A DNA stretch of 64,000 nt from Nereocystis luetkeana (GCA_031213475.1 JARUPZ010000014.1:1860001-1924000), one strand, 5' to 3'. Positions 1 through 11,716 are shown, counted from the stretch's first letter. Notes: generated by a model from the letters alone, not told the origin. Program-made: numbers and translations.

Positions 1-580
1 GGCTGCGAGAAGAATGCCAGAGGCAGTGATGAAGAAAGAAGGGAGGTTGTCGTCGAACTCGTTTATGGTGTACGTTAGGGCTAACATGGAAGATCCCGTA
101 TGGGTATCAGAGGTGTAGGAGAATGGGGGGGGGGGGGTGAGAGACAGCCAGGACAAGGGACTAGATGGGGCTGGATACTTTAGGTGCTACTCCGCCCGGT
201 ATAGTAAGGACCGCTTGGGCCACTGCAAAGTACCCAAACAGCCCCTACACATATCCGGACAAAGGGGGAAGGGAACCGCGGTCTCGTGACGGGAGGCGTT
301 CCACTAGCGGAGCGTGCCCGGTAAGGAGGTCGACCGCGTTTCGTACGTGTGGGTGGGGGGCAGGCGCAAGCAAGCGAAAAGGGGACGGGGCGACCCCCCC
401 CCCCCCCCCCATTTTCGTTTTCTCTCTTCCCTCCGGCTTTATATAGAAGGCGTACGCCCGCAGGGGGGGGGCGGGGCCAGGGCAGCCCCCTCCCCCCCCC
501 CCCCCCCCCCCCGACCATATACCAGGTACGTCGTATATGTTCTTTATTAATTTTATTGGAATTTCGTTTTTCACACTGAG
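1..580. repeat. Low-complexity G/C homopolymer region
   Basis: It has G runs near 125-137 and 470 and C runs near 401-414 and 490-512. Open frames across these runs on both strands are poly-Pro or poly-Gly artefacts. An ACCAGGTA motif lies at 521. I see no gene. Confidence 0.6.
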
Positions 581-582
581 CC

Positions 583-730
583 GACGTCCCCGACGGCTTG
601 GTACGAAGGTGTTCCGCGTGCCTACTGGTAGTATGATCAATTTCTTCGTGGGTTCGACTCTCACTGGGTGCACACTCGTCAGGACTTTTTCTTGTCTTGC
701 ATAAAAAGTGAATAGCGGAAAGCCCGAGAG
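583..730 (+). mobile_element. tRNA-derived SINE, family B, 5' part
   Basis: A tRNA-like head with an A-box-like segment (GGCTTGGTACGAAGG) and a B box (GGGTTCGACTC) is followed by the body motif AAGTGAATAGCGGAAAGCCC. The same head and body order recurs at 52203-52505 and, reversed, at 16745-17050. Confidence 0.55.
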
Positions 731-799
731 GGTGGGTGAATTAACAACTACCAGGTATGTATTATGGGGATTCTTTCTGGGCTCCACGAACTGAGAGTA

Positions 800-1240
800 T
801 ATATGTGTAGACCGAATATACGCATTTTATTCGGCAGGAGAGTCAAAACCACCGATGGACTCCTCAGAATGCTCCCGGGAGCTTTCCGATAACTTTCGTG
901 AACATTTTTTTCCGGTTCTCCGAAGTCCTTCGTACAGCTGTAGTTTAAGTTTTGGAGCAGCGAATCAGTTTTCTCTGGAGTGTCCAAAATAAGATTGTCA
1001 GAAATGGGGCCAGAAATATTGTATCTTTGAAGATTTCTGGCGAACCATCATGATGTCCTCAGAACTGGCAATAAGGACGAACAGTCAAACCACGACCGGC
1101 CACCCTGGAGAAACGGGAAACTGTGCTCGAGAAGGCTCTCGGAAAACCAAAAGGGGAGCATCCTCAGAAGTCTACCGACCGGTGGTTCTGACGGTTCCGT
1201 CGAGTAACTCGCGTTTTTTTCAGGGAAAAAAACGGTTCTT
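800..1240. mobile_element. Foldback repeat copy 1
   Basis: Two arms of an inverted repeat. The left contains GACTCCTCAGAATGCTCCCG and an ATCAGTTTTCTCTGGAG core; the right contains GAGAAACGGGAAACTG and GAGCATCCTCAGAAGTCTAC. The same blocks in the same order form 8705-9180 and flank the nested element at 39453-40838. Confidence 0.55.
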
Positions 1241-1264
1241 GGAGCTCTTTCTGAGACGGATTAC

Positions 1265-1800
1265 CATGGGCTAAGAGGTAATCGATCGATCTTTTACCCC
1301 TATAGCTCAGTAGGTAACACCTTCACATTTGACGTCGTCCACGTATTGGGTTCGAACCTCACTTCAAACCTTTCTTTCATAGGCTTTCGTTTGCGTCCCT
1401 AAAAGCACATTTATTCCCTGGTTCCCCGGGTAGTGAAGCGAAGCGGGTAGGCCAGCGTACAGATGTACACGGTTCCGACGCCCCAAACATCCCGCCGTTT
1501 TGAGGAGGGAGAGTGTTATAATGCTTACCCTGGGCTGGAGGCAATCGATCGACGTTTTACCCCTTTAGCTCAGAAGTAAACTCCTTCCTCATCTCAAAAT
1601 GTTCCCATAGTTGCAGCATTCGATGAAAGTCGACCAGCAGTGTGACTGCTGAACCCCATGCATGCGCGATCAAAATGAAGGCACGTACCGGGAGGGGAAA
1701 GAAACGACACCTGTGACCACGGCTTGTCCAGAATATCGCAGAGGGCAAAACTTCCTACGGAGGAAGCAAAAGTGATGATTAAAACAAGCAGAAAAAAAAT
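1265..1800 (+). mobile_element. Tandem tRNA-headed SINE copies
   Basis: ATCGATCGA...TTTACCCCTATAGCTCAG with a B box (GGGTTCGAACCTC, about 1347) is followed about 265 bp later by a second copy of the head (TTTACCCCTTTAGCTCAG). The body from about 1615-1760 matches SINE-B at 52380-52490 (TGACTGCTGAACCC, then CACCTGTGACCACGGCTTGT). The head does not form a complete tRNA because no 3' partner for an acceptor stem is present. Confidence 0.5.
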
Positions 1801-1980
1801 CCAGGGAAACATTGGGAGTGACGGCAATATGGCTGGTGACGTGACCGCAAATGGGCAATCGATCATTTGACATGACGGTAAGTGACGGCTTAATCCGGTT
1901 ATAGGAACGAAAAGTCCCCGTTTTTTCAAAAAATCATCACAATAAAAGTGAAAACCATACTTTCCGAGCGTACCGGGAGA

Positions 1981-2661
1981 TGCCATTGCCTCCAGGGAGC
2001 CGACGAACTGCTGGGCCTAGACCGGGGTACATAATATACGTGTGTGTGTTCTTGACATAAGACCGTTCTTTCTACCGGTCGGCATCCAGCACAACTACCA
2101 GTGTCTGTGCCGATTCCCGTTTCTTGTTCGGTTGTCCTCGATCAAACAAACAGGGAAATAATAGGGGAAAACTCCCGAAACTTTAGTTTCCCTACCTACT
2201 TGTACAACCTCACGCTCAGCTTCTTGTGAGTCGACCTATGTGCTGCAAAAAACTTTGTGCGGGATCCGGGTCTTATTGGTCAAGGCGGGTCTTGCAGCTG
2301 CCCGGCGTGGTTTTGGGAAAACGCCACTAACACGCGACGGGGCCGTGTAACTGCCCCTGCCGACCTCAAGCCCCTCAAAGGGTTGGGGTTCGGGTTCAGG
2401 TTAAGGTCAAGCCTAGGGTTGGGTTGGTCTAGGCCGACGTGCAAGGTTGAAACTGACGAACCACGCCTTGCACAAAGTTTTGTGCAGGGCGCTCCTGCAC
2501 ATACATAGCGGGAGCCGTTTTGTGTGGGATCTCCTATGTGTGTTGGCAAGTTCGTTCTATGAGAGCATCATCGATAGAATTCATATTGTAATGAGGTTGT
2601 ATATATACTTTGCGTTCGTACTCTGTGTCTCATCGCCATGACTAATTGGTAGATTGAGGAG
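1981..2661. other. Intergenic stretch with a repeat fragment
   Basis: About 2040-2125 is an inverted fragment of the dispersed 'GGCACGGACACTGG...GTGCTGGATGTCGACGG' repeat (family Y). About 2380-2440 is GGGTT-rich. I see no convincing gene. Confidence 0.4.
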
Positions 2662-3187
2662 TGTGATATGATATGTTATCGGGCTTTAGAAAAGGATACG
2701 AGATAGCCAGAGGTATCAGAGCCCTGAATACCCTAAGGGTATTCCTGAGGCTCTGAAGTTTATCTCGGTAGATTAGACAGCCAGTACTATCAAGGCCTTT
2801 GTAAGGACGCAAGGAACGTTCCGAGGATAGACTTCCCTCAAAGACAATTCCCCGTAAAAATGGGTTTGAGTAGGCTAAAGAAGTATCTTAGGGTTTGGCT
2901 ACTCCTTTAGGTAGGAACACCGATAGAAGAAGAAGAGTAGATCAGCGTCCGAGGAACGTTCCTTGGACTATTATTCACCCGTCTAAAGGGTCAATGGAAG
3001 GTATAGAATGGGCTTGATACCTCGAATCGAGCCCCAATCGAATCACTCTCAAACTGTTCCATTTTCTCTCATCATGAAGGGGGATAACATGACAATCAAG
3101 AAAGAAGTCTCCGAAACAAGAGAAGCTGCCTTCCGAGCCAATCCCTGCATTCCATTCTCCTTACCTCTATCATCGGGCTCTACTACA
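2662..3187 (+). repeat. Left LTR-like repeat
   Basis: 526-bp direct repeat paired with 3750-4344; alignable along its whole length with scattered substitutions, so the insertion is not recent. Confidence 0.55.
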
Positions 3188-3749
3188 CGTGGCGTCGTCG
3201 GCAGGACCCGAATCTGCGCCTGGAATCACAACGGGTTTCCAATCCATCGGAGGCACTTTTGTAGGGGTGTATCTCAGCCTACCACCCAAGGTGGCCTGGT
3301 GAACGATTGTTTCTCAGACTCATCGCACATGATGAGGACAATATCCCCGAGGACCAGGTTGGAAATCGCGAAGAACTGGCCTCACCTTGTGGCGACGTCG
3401 ACATTTGTGGGGAACGTGAACCGTGGAAGCGGATCGATCGTACGCAAGTCGAGTGTTGTGTACGGTCACCGAACAGAACGGCGTTCCGCTTCCGTCATGG
3501 GTTCAGAGTTGTGGATCGGCCCCTGGCCTATTCGGTTTGGCCCCTCTTTCGGCGGGAGTTTCTGAGAATAACACTGCCGTTACACCTATTATACGCCTCA
3601 CTATGAGGTGTGAGAAAATCCATAGCCTCATTTCGTTGTTTTGAATAGCCGCATCTTCGACCTCCCTTCCCGGTATTTTTATAATGAACTTCGTTATCAT
3701 CCATCCACCGTCGTGTGATCTGCATATACGACTATCCAGGGTGGGCTAA

Positions 3750-4344
3750 TGTGATATGATATGGTATCGGGCTTTAGGCGTGGTTATTAGATATCCCGCA
3801 GTATGAAAAGCCTAAATTCCTTGTGCATATTTCTGGGGCTCTAAAGTTTCCCTTGGTGAATAAGAATCAAAGCCCTGAAAACCCGAAGAGTATCCCTGGG
3901 GCTTTGAAGTTTACCTCGGTAGATAAGGCAGCCAGTACTATCAAAGGTTTTGTAAGGACTCGAGCAATGTTCCTAGGACAGACCTCCCTTAAAAACAAAA
4001 TAACCCGTAGAATTGGGAGTGAGTAGGCTATGGAAGTATCCTAGGGTTTGGCTACTCCTTTTGTTAGGATCATCGATAGAAGAGAAGAATAGACCAGCGT
4101 CCGAGGAAAGTTCCTCGGACAAGTGTATTTACCCGTCTAGCGGGTTAATGGAAAGGAAAAGAGTGGGCTTGCTACCTCGAATCAAGCCCCAACCGAATCA
4201 CTCTTGAACTGCTCCCTTTTTCTCATCACAACGGGGGATAACACGACAGTAGTCAAGAAATATGTCTCCTAAGCAAGAGAAGCTGCCTCCCGAGCCAGTT
4301 CCTGGATTCCACTTCCCTTACCTCTATCATCGGGTTCTACTACA
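3750..4344 (+). repeat. Right LTR-like repeat
   Basis: 595-bp partner of 2662-3187, longer because of an internal duplication of about 65 bp near 3835-3915. Confidence 0.55.
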
Positions 4345-4699
4345 GGACCGTGGCATACGCCTAACTTGGTCAAGCTTATTAGGCTACTACTGCGTTAGCT
4401 TGTTTGCTGTCTCCCAACAACAGTATTTCTTGATATCCCATTTCCTATCCAACGGCGGTGTGGGTGGGCGCAGAAACCTTCAACCTGTGGGGGAACGGGG
4501 TGTTAGTGTGTTAATATGCATCAACTGTCAGGTACGCTACTGTTGTAGAACCGAACGAAGAACGATGTACAATGATACGTTAATGCCTTCGATGTTCTTC
4601 GGCCTGCCCCGTTCATGGGGTGGACCGGGGAATTCCGCCAGGACCTGCAATGGTCTTGAGGGAACCTTGCGCGGTCTGGCTGGTGGTCTGCTTACTACT

Positions 4700-6560
4700 T
4701 TAAGGACCGCGTGGGGTGATATTTTTCTTCTTCACCCCGACGCCAAGGACTTCATCTCTGAAGCAGGGCGGGTACATCGCAATAGCAGAGAGCGCTACAT
4801 TGGCAGCCGGGGGAGTGGAGAGGCTGGACACAGAGTGGGTACGCATGCACGACAGGAAGGATGGGAGTGTCCGCGTTGGCTGGGACGGCTGCACCCAGTC
4901 AACGGAAACCAAGGCGCGTACCGGGCTACGAAGCGGAGAGCCACATTCGTCATAGAGACAAAAAATGAACCAATAGAAGCAAAATAAAATATGGGGGCGA
5001 ACCTCACGTCGATTGTCAAAGAAAGCAGTACGTGAGGCTCGAAAGAGAGAAGGAGGCACTTGAGGCGGTGGCGGCCTATAATGTGCGCACTCTGGCTTTA
5101 AAGGGGGAACACCGGTACGGACATGACGAGCGTGTACAGGCAAAGGGCCAGCAACTCGGCTGTAATTTCATTGTGGCCTGCAGTAACCTCGGAGGTCCGG
5201 CAGCACGACGTTCCGTGCGGCAGAGCATCACGTTTTCTGTTCAGGCCAGGAAGAAAACAGCTGCCAGGCAAGGGCTGTACGCGGTAGGTCTAGCTGTCAA
5301 GGAATCGTTGCCCTGGTATACATAGAGTATGTGTTCGCTCACTGGTTTATTGACGAGCGGCTTATGTCTCTAAGCTTTAAGCTGGCTGGTAAATGCGAGG
5401 GAGGTAAATTCGTTTGCGTATGCTCCAACTCATTGTACGCAGGACGACGAACTAAGACGTATTTTCTGGCACAACAAGCTGGAGGACTTGGTAGAACAGA
5501 TTTCAACGAAAAAGTGTTTGTTTATACTGATGGATGCTGACGCGCAAACTGGACAGATAACGGATTGGTGAGGTAATGAAGGAAGTAGAGTGCTTGGACC
5601 ATACACTTACGAACGTGACGTTCTTAACGATAATGGCAAACGACTTCTAGAATCGGTCATTCGCCACCAATTATTGCAAGTCAGCTCTCACCAACACGTT
5701 TTTCACTACACGCAAGGGGGGAATATCGCATACACACAACGGCCCCAGCCCGAATGACCGTAGGCAGGCTGACTACATCTCAAACCGTCAAGCCCATCGA
5801 CCCAGAGTACAGTATGTTAAAGTCGTCCCACAGCCTGCTCCCTCAGCTAAGGCCGACTCAGACCACAACATTTTGTATATCAGAGTCCGACTACAAAGTC
5901 GGCTGAAGGGCTCGCTGAAATGATGACAGTCATCGTGACAGCCTGTGAAGTACCAGGCGTCACGGTCTCGGAAGAGAAGACTAGAGACAATGCTGCTACG
6001 AACACTGGACCAGACAACCCTCGCGCCACCGCTCGTCGTCGAAGCAGCAGGCCAGAGGTATTAACAGACGACCCAATTATTTTATACCTAGACGGCATTA
6101 TTCACGAAAACGCTGACCTCTCGCTCGAAATAGATCGACGGATCCATCTCATGCGGGCATGCCTCAAACGCTTCGGCCCCGAGTTCTATGATAGGATGAC
6201 CGTCCCCCTTAGCCTGAAAGTCCGAATGCTGAAGGCCGAGGTGATTGAGGCCCTGCTGCACGGGTGTGTGACGTGGATCCTCAGAGCGGAACACTTTGCC
6301 AAGCTTCGAACGGCTCACCATCAAGTGCTCTTGCGAAGCATTATTAGCTTCCAGCGCCGACTCCGTTCCGACCACACCGCCCTCTCGTACGCGACTGCCC
6401 TCAACATGAATGACACGTTGCGTGAGAATCAAAACGATCATCCGTAAATGGCGGCTCATTTTTTGTGGGGGTCGTGGCACTGCAAAGCAAGGAGCGATTA
6501 CCCAGTCGGGTAATGTTCGGGACTATGGCCGGTGGGGAGAACTAAGACCTGGTGGATAGT
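4700..6560 (+). pseudogene. Non-LTR retrotransposon (LINE) relic
   Basis: Read across frameshifts, about 5075-5320 resembles the start of an exonuclease-endonuclease-phosphatase domain (YNVRTLAL, QLGCNFI, GLYAVGLAVKESL). About 5330-5530 gives FIDERLMSLSFKLAGK and a degraded DANARTG-like segment. About 5590-5890 gives VLND-type and THNGPSPNDRRQADYIS, then SDHN, the conserved C-terminal His-Asn motif of these endonucleases. About 6050-6440 matches the region after the reverse-transcriptase fingers and palm (DGIIHENADLSLEIDRRI, LKAEVIEALLHGCVTW, KLRTAHHQVLL). The palm with the YxDD box is missing between about 5930 and 6050, so the central RT is deleted. Stops and frame changes throughout make it inactive. 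Confidence 0.7.
5920..6447 (+). pseudogene. Longest remaining ORF of the LINE relic (RT distal region)
   Basis: 175-codon open frame. Its first 40 codons do not resemble the family. From about residue 45 it follows the post-palm region (DPIILYLDGIIHENADLS, RACLKRFGPEFYDR). The conserved reading frame is lost after about 6447, where the next frame still shows the RKWRLIF and MFGTMAGG-type tail of the element. Confidence 0.6.
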
Positions 6561-7045
6561 TCAAGACTTACTTCGCATGGATGCATAGTCGAAGACCTGG
6601 ATGCACATGCTCTGGCATTTTCATGGTAGTCCATGGTGATATGAACTGTTAATGCCGTGAGAACGCCATAGCTAAAGTATCGTGAAACCTCGTGGGACTT
6701 GAATGGTACCTTCACAGCGCTTTCATGGCGCCTCATGGAACCTGATGGAATAGCATGGGACTTCTTGGCACGTCAAACAATTTCCATGGCATTTATTTCA
6801 TGGGACCTCATGGCGGTTCCATGACAGGTGGTGCCATGGCAGTCGGTATCACAAACGTTCATGAAATCGCAGACCATGTATAGCAGTACATTTAATGAAA
6901 GTGTCATGAGGCGCCATGAGAGCCCATGAAAGTGTCATAGAGTCTTCATGGAAGTGCCATGAAAGTGTGAGGGCAGTCCCATGGAGGTGGCATGAAGTCC
7001 CACATGAGAAACCACCAAGTGTCATGAAGTGCGCCAGGGCGTTCA
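6560..7045. repeat. CATGG-rich degenerate array 1
   Basis: CATGG, CATGA and CCATGG words recur every 10-25 bp with TTCATGGNAGT- and AGTGTCATG-like surroundings. It is too irregular for a classical satellite. ORFs through it are repeat artefacts. Confidence 0.55.
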
Positions 7046-7599
7046 TGAAAAGATAAATATTGTGTGCCTGACCTCGCTCGGAGTATCTACCAGGTACAGA
7101 ATTAATATTAATATTAGTAGTAAGTACGGAAGTACTAGTACCCGTATCGATTAAAATAATTGTTGCCGGTTTGAACAGCCGAATCTTCGATTGGAGTTTT
7201 GACTCCCGGATGCTATGATTACCATCCTTGAACGTATAGTTGTGGAGTCTTCATCTACGGCTGCCCAGGGAGGACTCTTGTTGCCATGGACAACGTATGT
7301 ATCATATGGGCTACAGGCAGAGAGAAAAAAGGATTACCAGGTACGAGACAGGTACCACGTATGTATGAGATTGCTCAGTATGGAATGAATGCTCTCTGGA
7401 TGGCGCAAGACGAGGGGGGGCTAAAGAACGTCTATGACCAGTCATCAAGGTAGGCTACAGTAGTAGTGTACAAAACTGATCACGGTGGACTACAGTAGTA
7501 CTCTACCTGGTCCAGTCCAGTCCACAGTCCACCTAGTCCATCAGTCAGCCCACCAGTCCCGTGTTCCTTTTGTTGGACCTTTGGAGCGATCCTGCGAGG
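7046..7599. other. Gene-free stretch
   Basis: It contains ACCAGGTA motifs at about 7089 and 7336, an ATTAATATTAATATTAG run, and a short CAGTCCAGTCCACAGTCCA repeat at about 7510-7530. No coding signal seen. Confidence 0.4.
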
Positions 7600-8405
7600 A
7601 GTTGTATTGCCTCACAGGCATTATCAGTTTTGTATGGCTAGGGGGAGAGTTGCGACCCCCTCTCACCCAGCACTTGCCCGTATGCTTCCATTCGTGACGG
7701 CGGGGATCAAGAGCAAGGAACCGAGACAGATTGGTATCCCCAACCCAGACAGTACGTGGCGCAGGGGTGCTTCCAGGCAACCTGGTAACCGGTAAGGGCC
7801 TCCAAAGGTTCCCAGAAAAAACAATTCGAGAAAAGAGACCAACAAACAAGTACGACACAAAACATGCCAGGTACTGCACCAGGTACCTGGTATACAACGA
7901 GGATCTTTAACAATCTTGGAGAAGGGATTTTTAGGTTGGTAGGTTGTTCAGGTGTTTTGGTTCCTGTTAGGATCGAGGTACGGGCGAAGACTCCAACCTA
8001 ACCCTAACCCTAACCCTCGTAAACAACAACTTCAACCGTAGTACATACGTAGTAATTGGTGGTGATGAGGCGCGACCTCAGTACCTGCAGAGGTCAGCTG
8101 AATCCACACGAACGAACATCTACGTACGTACGTACGCGATCGTACCTGGTGTGTACCTGTGCCCGTGACAAAATATTTTCTTGTATTCTTCTGTCTTTTG
8201 GGAACCTTTGGAAGCCCTTACCGGTTACCACAGGTTGCAAGGAAGCACCCCTGCGCCACATACAGTCTGGGTGGGGTGTTTCAATATGTCTCGTCTACTT
8301 CCGCTTGCTCCCCGCCGTCACGACTGGAAGCATACGGGTAAGTAAGTGCTGGGTGAGAGGGGATCCCAACTGTCACCCTAGCCTTACAAAGCTGATAACT
8401 CCCTG
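7600..8405. repeat. Long inverted repeat, arms of about 210 bp
   Basis: 7600-7812 and 8195-8405 are reverse complements at roughly 85-90 percent by eye. Shared blocks include CCTTACCGGTTACCA, GGAAGCACCCCTGCGCCAC, CCCCGCCGTCACGA and AGCATACGGG. The 380-bp loop carries a short CCTAACCC run (7997-8017) and two ACCAGGTA motifs. It could be a TIR element or a foldback; no gene lies inside. Confidence 0.65.
7997..8017 (+). repeat. Interstitial telomere-like CCCTAA run
   Basis: Three and a half CCCTAA units. Too short to mark a telomere; it lies in the loop of the 7600-8405 inverted repeat. Confidence 0.5.
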
Positions 8406-8704
8406 TAAACAACCAAACAAAATATTTACCATTTATTTATTTGCTCGTATTCTTTGCGACCAAAATATGTTTAAAGATCGAAAAGGGCGACGTCAATGTT
8501 GCTGTATTTTATCATCAAGTACATAATAAAAAGCAAGTTTGGTATCATGTACCAGGTATATCATATACTCCTTTCATAAGCAAACGACCCAACGGTTGAA
8601 GTATGGGAATCGAATTCATAAAAAAACGACGGTCCTGCTGATGATGATGAGTGGAAAAAAAAAAAAAAACGGTTGCCATTTTCGATTAATAGTAGAAGTG
8701 GGGA

Positions 8705-9180
8705 AATTTTGAAGGGGTCTCAGAAGTTGTTTTTTTTTGCCGAAAACCCGCGATTTACTCGACGGAACAGTCAGAAACACGGGTAGACTCCTCAGGATGC
8801 CCCCCTAGGTTTTCCGAGAGCTTTCTCGAGCACTTTCCCGTTTCTCCAGATTCGTATTAATAGTAGGACTGTTCGTCCATATTTCCAGTTCTAAGGACAT
8901 AATAACTTTTCATCAAAAATCTTCAAAGGCCCATTATTTCTGGCCCCTGTCCTCACAAATAGCCTTATTTTTTACCCTCCAGAGAAAACTGATTGGCTGC
9001 TCCAAAAGTTAAACCAGGATTATCAAGAAACGGGAAACTGTTCCTGAAAGCTCTTGGAAAACTACGCGGAGCATTCTGAGGAATCTACACGTGTTTTTGG
9101 CTCTCCCGCCGAGTAAAACGGGTATAATCGGCCTAAAAACCCAGTTCTGAGGGCTCAGAAATAGTTTCCCATAATACCAG
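8705..9180. mobile_element. Foldback repeat copy 2 (most complete)
   Basis: The left arm (about 8710-8850: GATTTACTCGACGG, GACTCCTCAGGATGC, TTTCCGAGAGCTTTCTCGAG) is repeated inverted in the right arm (about 9025-9175: GAGCATTCTGAGGAATCTAC, CCGCCGAGTAAAACG). The outer ends read GGGGAAATTTTGAAGGGG and TAGTTTCCCATAATA. No ORF inside. Confidence 0.6.
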
Positions 9181-9464
9181 GTAGTTGGTAGCCAAAATAA
9201 ATTGTCAACTGCAAACCATTTTCTCAACTTGAAAAATGCAATCCATTGCCCAAACTCTAAGCTTATCGCTCGGTTTTCTATAGTCTTCCAGCAGTGTGCG
9301 GAAGAGTCTTCCAGTAGTAGTATAGGAGTCGAGTAAGTGCCGAGTTTAAGCGGTTGTTTGCAAATATCAGAGAGGACTGTTGTTGTGTCAGCTCCGCTGG
9401 CGCCTTTGGTGATTGTTGAAAATGAGGCCCTAAAACCGCAGACAAAGATGCACACGTATCTGAT

Positions 9465-10745
9465 GTTTCCATGGCAGTGGCATGGACTGTAATGGCACTG
9501 CCTGTCATGGCACAGTTATTAATAGTGACTCTACATTATTATTAGTTGGACAACCCATGGGCCCATCCATGAGCCATGCCATGATCGATCATAGATAAGC
9601 CCGTGGTCGACCATGATAGACCATGACATGCCCCATGGTGCATCCCATGGTAAAATTATGACCCATGGTAAGCCGTGGACCGTTCCATAGCATGCACGTG
9701 GCCCATGGTGTAGTCCATGGTGCACCATAGATCACTCCATTGTCTGGGCTATGGTAATCGACCACGGCAGCGTGTAACATAGCATCCGTGGGTCAAGCCA
9801 CGAAAAAGGGTTTTCCATGGCACATGCCGCGGGCATCCATGGGCCATACCACGGATAACGCCATGACGATAGCCATGGGTGGTTCCGTGGCACGTGAAAC
9901 ATGGTACATGCCATTAATTGAAACCGTCCATGGGATATGCAATGGTGTGTGTTCATAACAGGACTCGTTATGACCGGTCCCATGGATTTTTCCATGGACA
10001 CACCAGGTGGAGTGTCCATGGTCGCCTCATGGCGCGTGTCATGGACCATTTGTTTATAACATACTCAATGGGAGAGCCCACGGGGCCCGCCACCACCATT
10101 CGGCACACCACAAGGAATGCCATGGCATCATGGCATGTACCATGATGCTCCGTGGTGTACACCGTGGAGTAGCCCCTGGCATGAAAACGCCCTCATGTAC
10201 CCTCAACCAACGATAGTTCATTTCATATTGCGACCCATGGGGTGTTCCATGGAGAAAGCCGTGGCCTAACTCTAACCCTAGCCATGGGGCATACCTCGTG
10301 GTGTGTCCCATGATGAAGCCATGGCATCGACCATGGGTCAGCCCGTGGGGTGAACCACGAGGCACACCTGAGTTTGCCGTTGCGTACGCCATGATCATGG
10401 TTGACTCCATGAGACCATCCATGGACATAGCCAGGAGATGTCCTATGGCAGGTGTCGGGGAGCTGTTCCATGATCGGTCACGGTGTTTCCCGAGGTCGAC
10501 CATGGGTTGGACCATGGACGGGTCCATGAACACTGTCATGAATCAGTCCATGGGCCCACCCATGGGCCAACGCATGGTCGACCACAGGGTTTATCCATGA
10601 CCGGCCATGGCATGGCCCATGGACGAGTCCATGAACGATGCATTATATCAGACCATGTGCCCACCCATGGGTCGATCCATGGTCGACCACGGGCTTACCC
10701 GTGACCAACCATGGCATGGCCGATGGACGGGCCCATGGGCCGTCC
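9465..10745. repeat. CCATGG-rich array 2 (1.3 kb)
   Basis: Dozens of CCATGG, CCATGA, CCGTGG and CCACGG words are spaced roughly 8-20 bp apart over 1.3 kb. Because CCATGG is its own reverse complement, both strands give ATG-rich His/Gly/Pro/Trp open frames, which I treat as artefacts. Confidence 0.65.
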
Positions 10746-10849
10746 ACCCAATGTATATAATTGCACTTTGATGGCAATGGCTATCACGACACTCCACCCC
10801 CCCCTCACCCCCCCCACCTCCACTCACCCACACACACCCTACACTGTTA

Positions 10850-11260
10850 TGGCACTGCCGTTGGGCTGCTATGTGCGCTCATGACACTGCTATGGCCCTC
10901 CCGCGGCTTGCCACGGGCTTACAGGATCTCCCCAAGGCCTGTCATCGTGTAGCCATGGGTTTCCATTGACCATGGGCTTTGATGGCACTCCCATGGCACT
11001 ACCATGACTTTGGTAGACCGACATGGCACTACCGTGACCTTTCTTGGGGCCATGGGCCTTGATGGCGCACTCCCAAGGCACTGCCATAGGCTTTGATGGA
11101 TCGCCACAGCATTACCATAGGGTTCATCAGGGGTATTCACGGCACCGCCATGGCACTGCCATAAACTGACATGACCATTTCATGTCACTGTCATGCCTTG
11201 ACGGCACTCCCGTGGTACTGCCATGGGCTCTGATGAACCCGGGGGGGCACTACCATAGGC
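10850..11260. repeat. ATGGCACTGCC-type array 3
   Basis: Units such as ATGGCACTGCCATGGGCTTT recur with drift at about 18-40 bp spacing. Related short stretches occur at 9465-9520 and 12300-12530. Confidence 0.55.
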
Positions 11261-11716
11261 TTCCATGTGGGTTATTAAGGGCCCCTTCGGACAAAAAATA
11301 TAAGAGCGTTGCAGTCTTCTAAAATGGAATCCGGTTTTTGTTCCTAATTGCAACACTATTTCTGGTCTAATTTCGACCTTTCTTTCACGAACCCCTACCG
11401 AAAACGACTTTCCTCCAGGTCTATTGCTCATACCATCTTCCTCACGGCAGTTTTAGAGAGCATAGGCCATAGGCAGCCGTTTTGTTTCAGGTGCCGGATT
11501 GACCCGACGTCTTTTTCATCACAAAGACTACGTCTAACTCAAAAAAAAAATCCCCATACTTCTGCTACCGATGCATGCCAGACTGACTTTGATAAAACCA
11601 AGTTTATCAGGCTGCTAGCTGACACTCTTTTTACTTGGATTTTCGTCGACAAAGTCGAGCACTACTGCAGTAGTAGGCGAATCTACTTGGGGTCCTAGTT
11701 CTATCGTCAGTTACTA

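Larger units (their letters stand above)
2662..4344 (+). mobile_element. Short LTR-type retroelement (TRIM-like)
   Basis: Two direct repeats of about 526 bp (2662-3187) and 595 bp (3750-4344) enclose only about 560 bp. Each begins TGTGATATGATATG and ends CTACTACA, the TG...CA rule of LTRs. Shared blocks include GTTTGGCTACTCCTTT, CGTCCGAGGAA and ATAACACGACA/ATAACATGACA. The right copy carries an internal partial duplication of the AGCCCTGAA...CTGAAGTTTA block. No gag or pol is present. A target duplication is not clear (AGGAG versus GGACC). Confidence 0.55.

Noticed and set aside
245-787. 180-codon minus-strand ORF
   Set aside because: It crosses two long homopolymers (poly-Gly) and a SINE fragment.
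1294-1365. Possible tRNA gene (A box TAGCTCAGTAGG, B box GGGTTCGAACC)
   Set aside because: No 3' strand pairs with a 5' acceptor stem and the anticodon arm does not form. The same head recurs 265 bp later in front of a SINE body, so it is a SINE head.
2711-2722. AGGTATCAGAGC, close to the initiator-Met primer-binding site of many LTR retrotransposons
   Set aside because: It lies inside the left direct repeat rather than after it, is not conserved in the right repeat, and belongs to a local hairpin-like block (GAATACCCTAAGGGTATTC).
7997-8017. Telomere or chromosome-end signal
   Set aside because: Only about 3.5 CCCTAA units, surrounded by ordinary sequence.
9528-10600. Many overlapping ATG-started ORFs of 60-160 codons on both strands, rich in His, Gly, Pro and Trp
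   Set aside because: They are produced by the palindromic CCATGG words and have no codon bias or domain.
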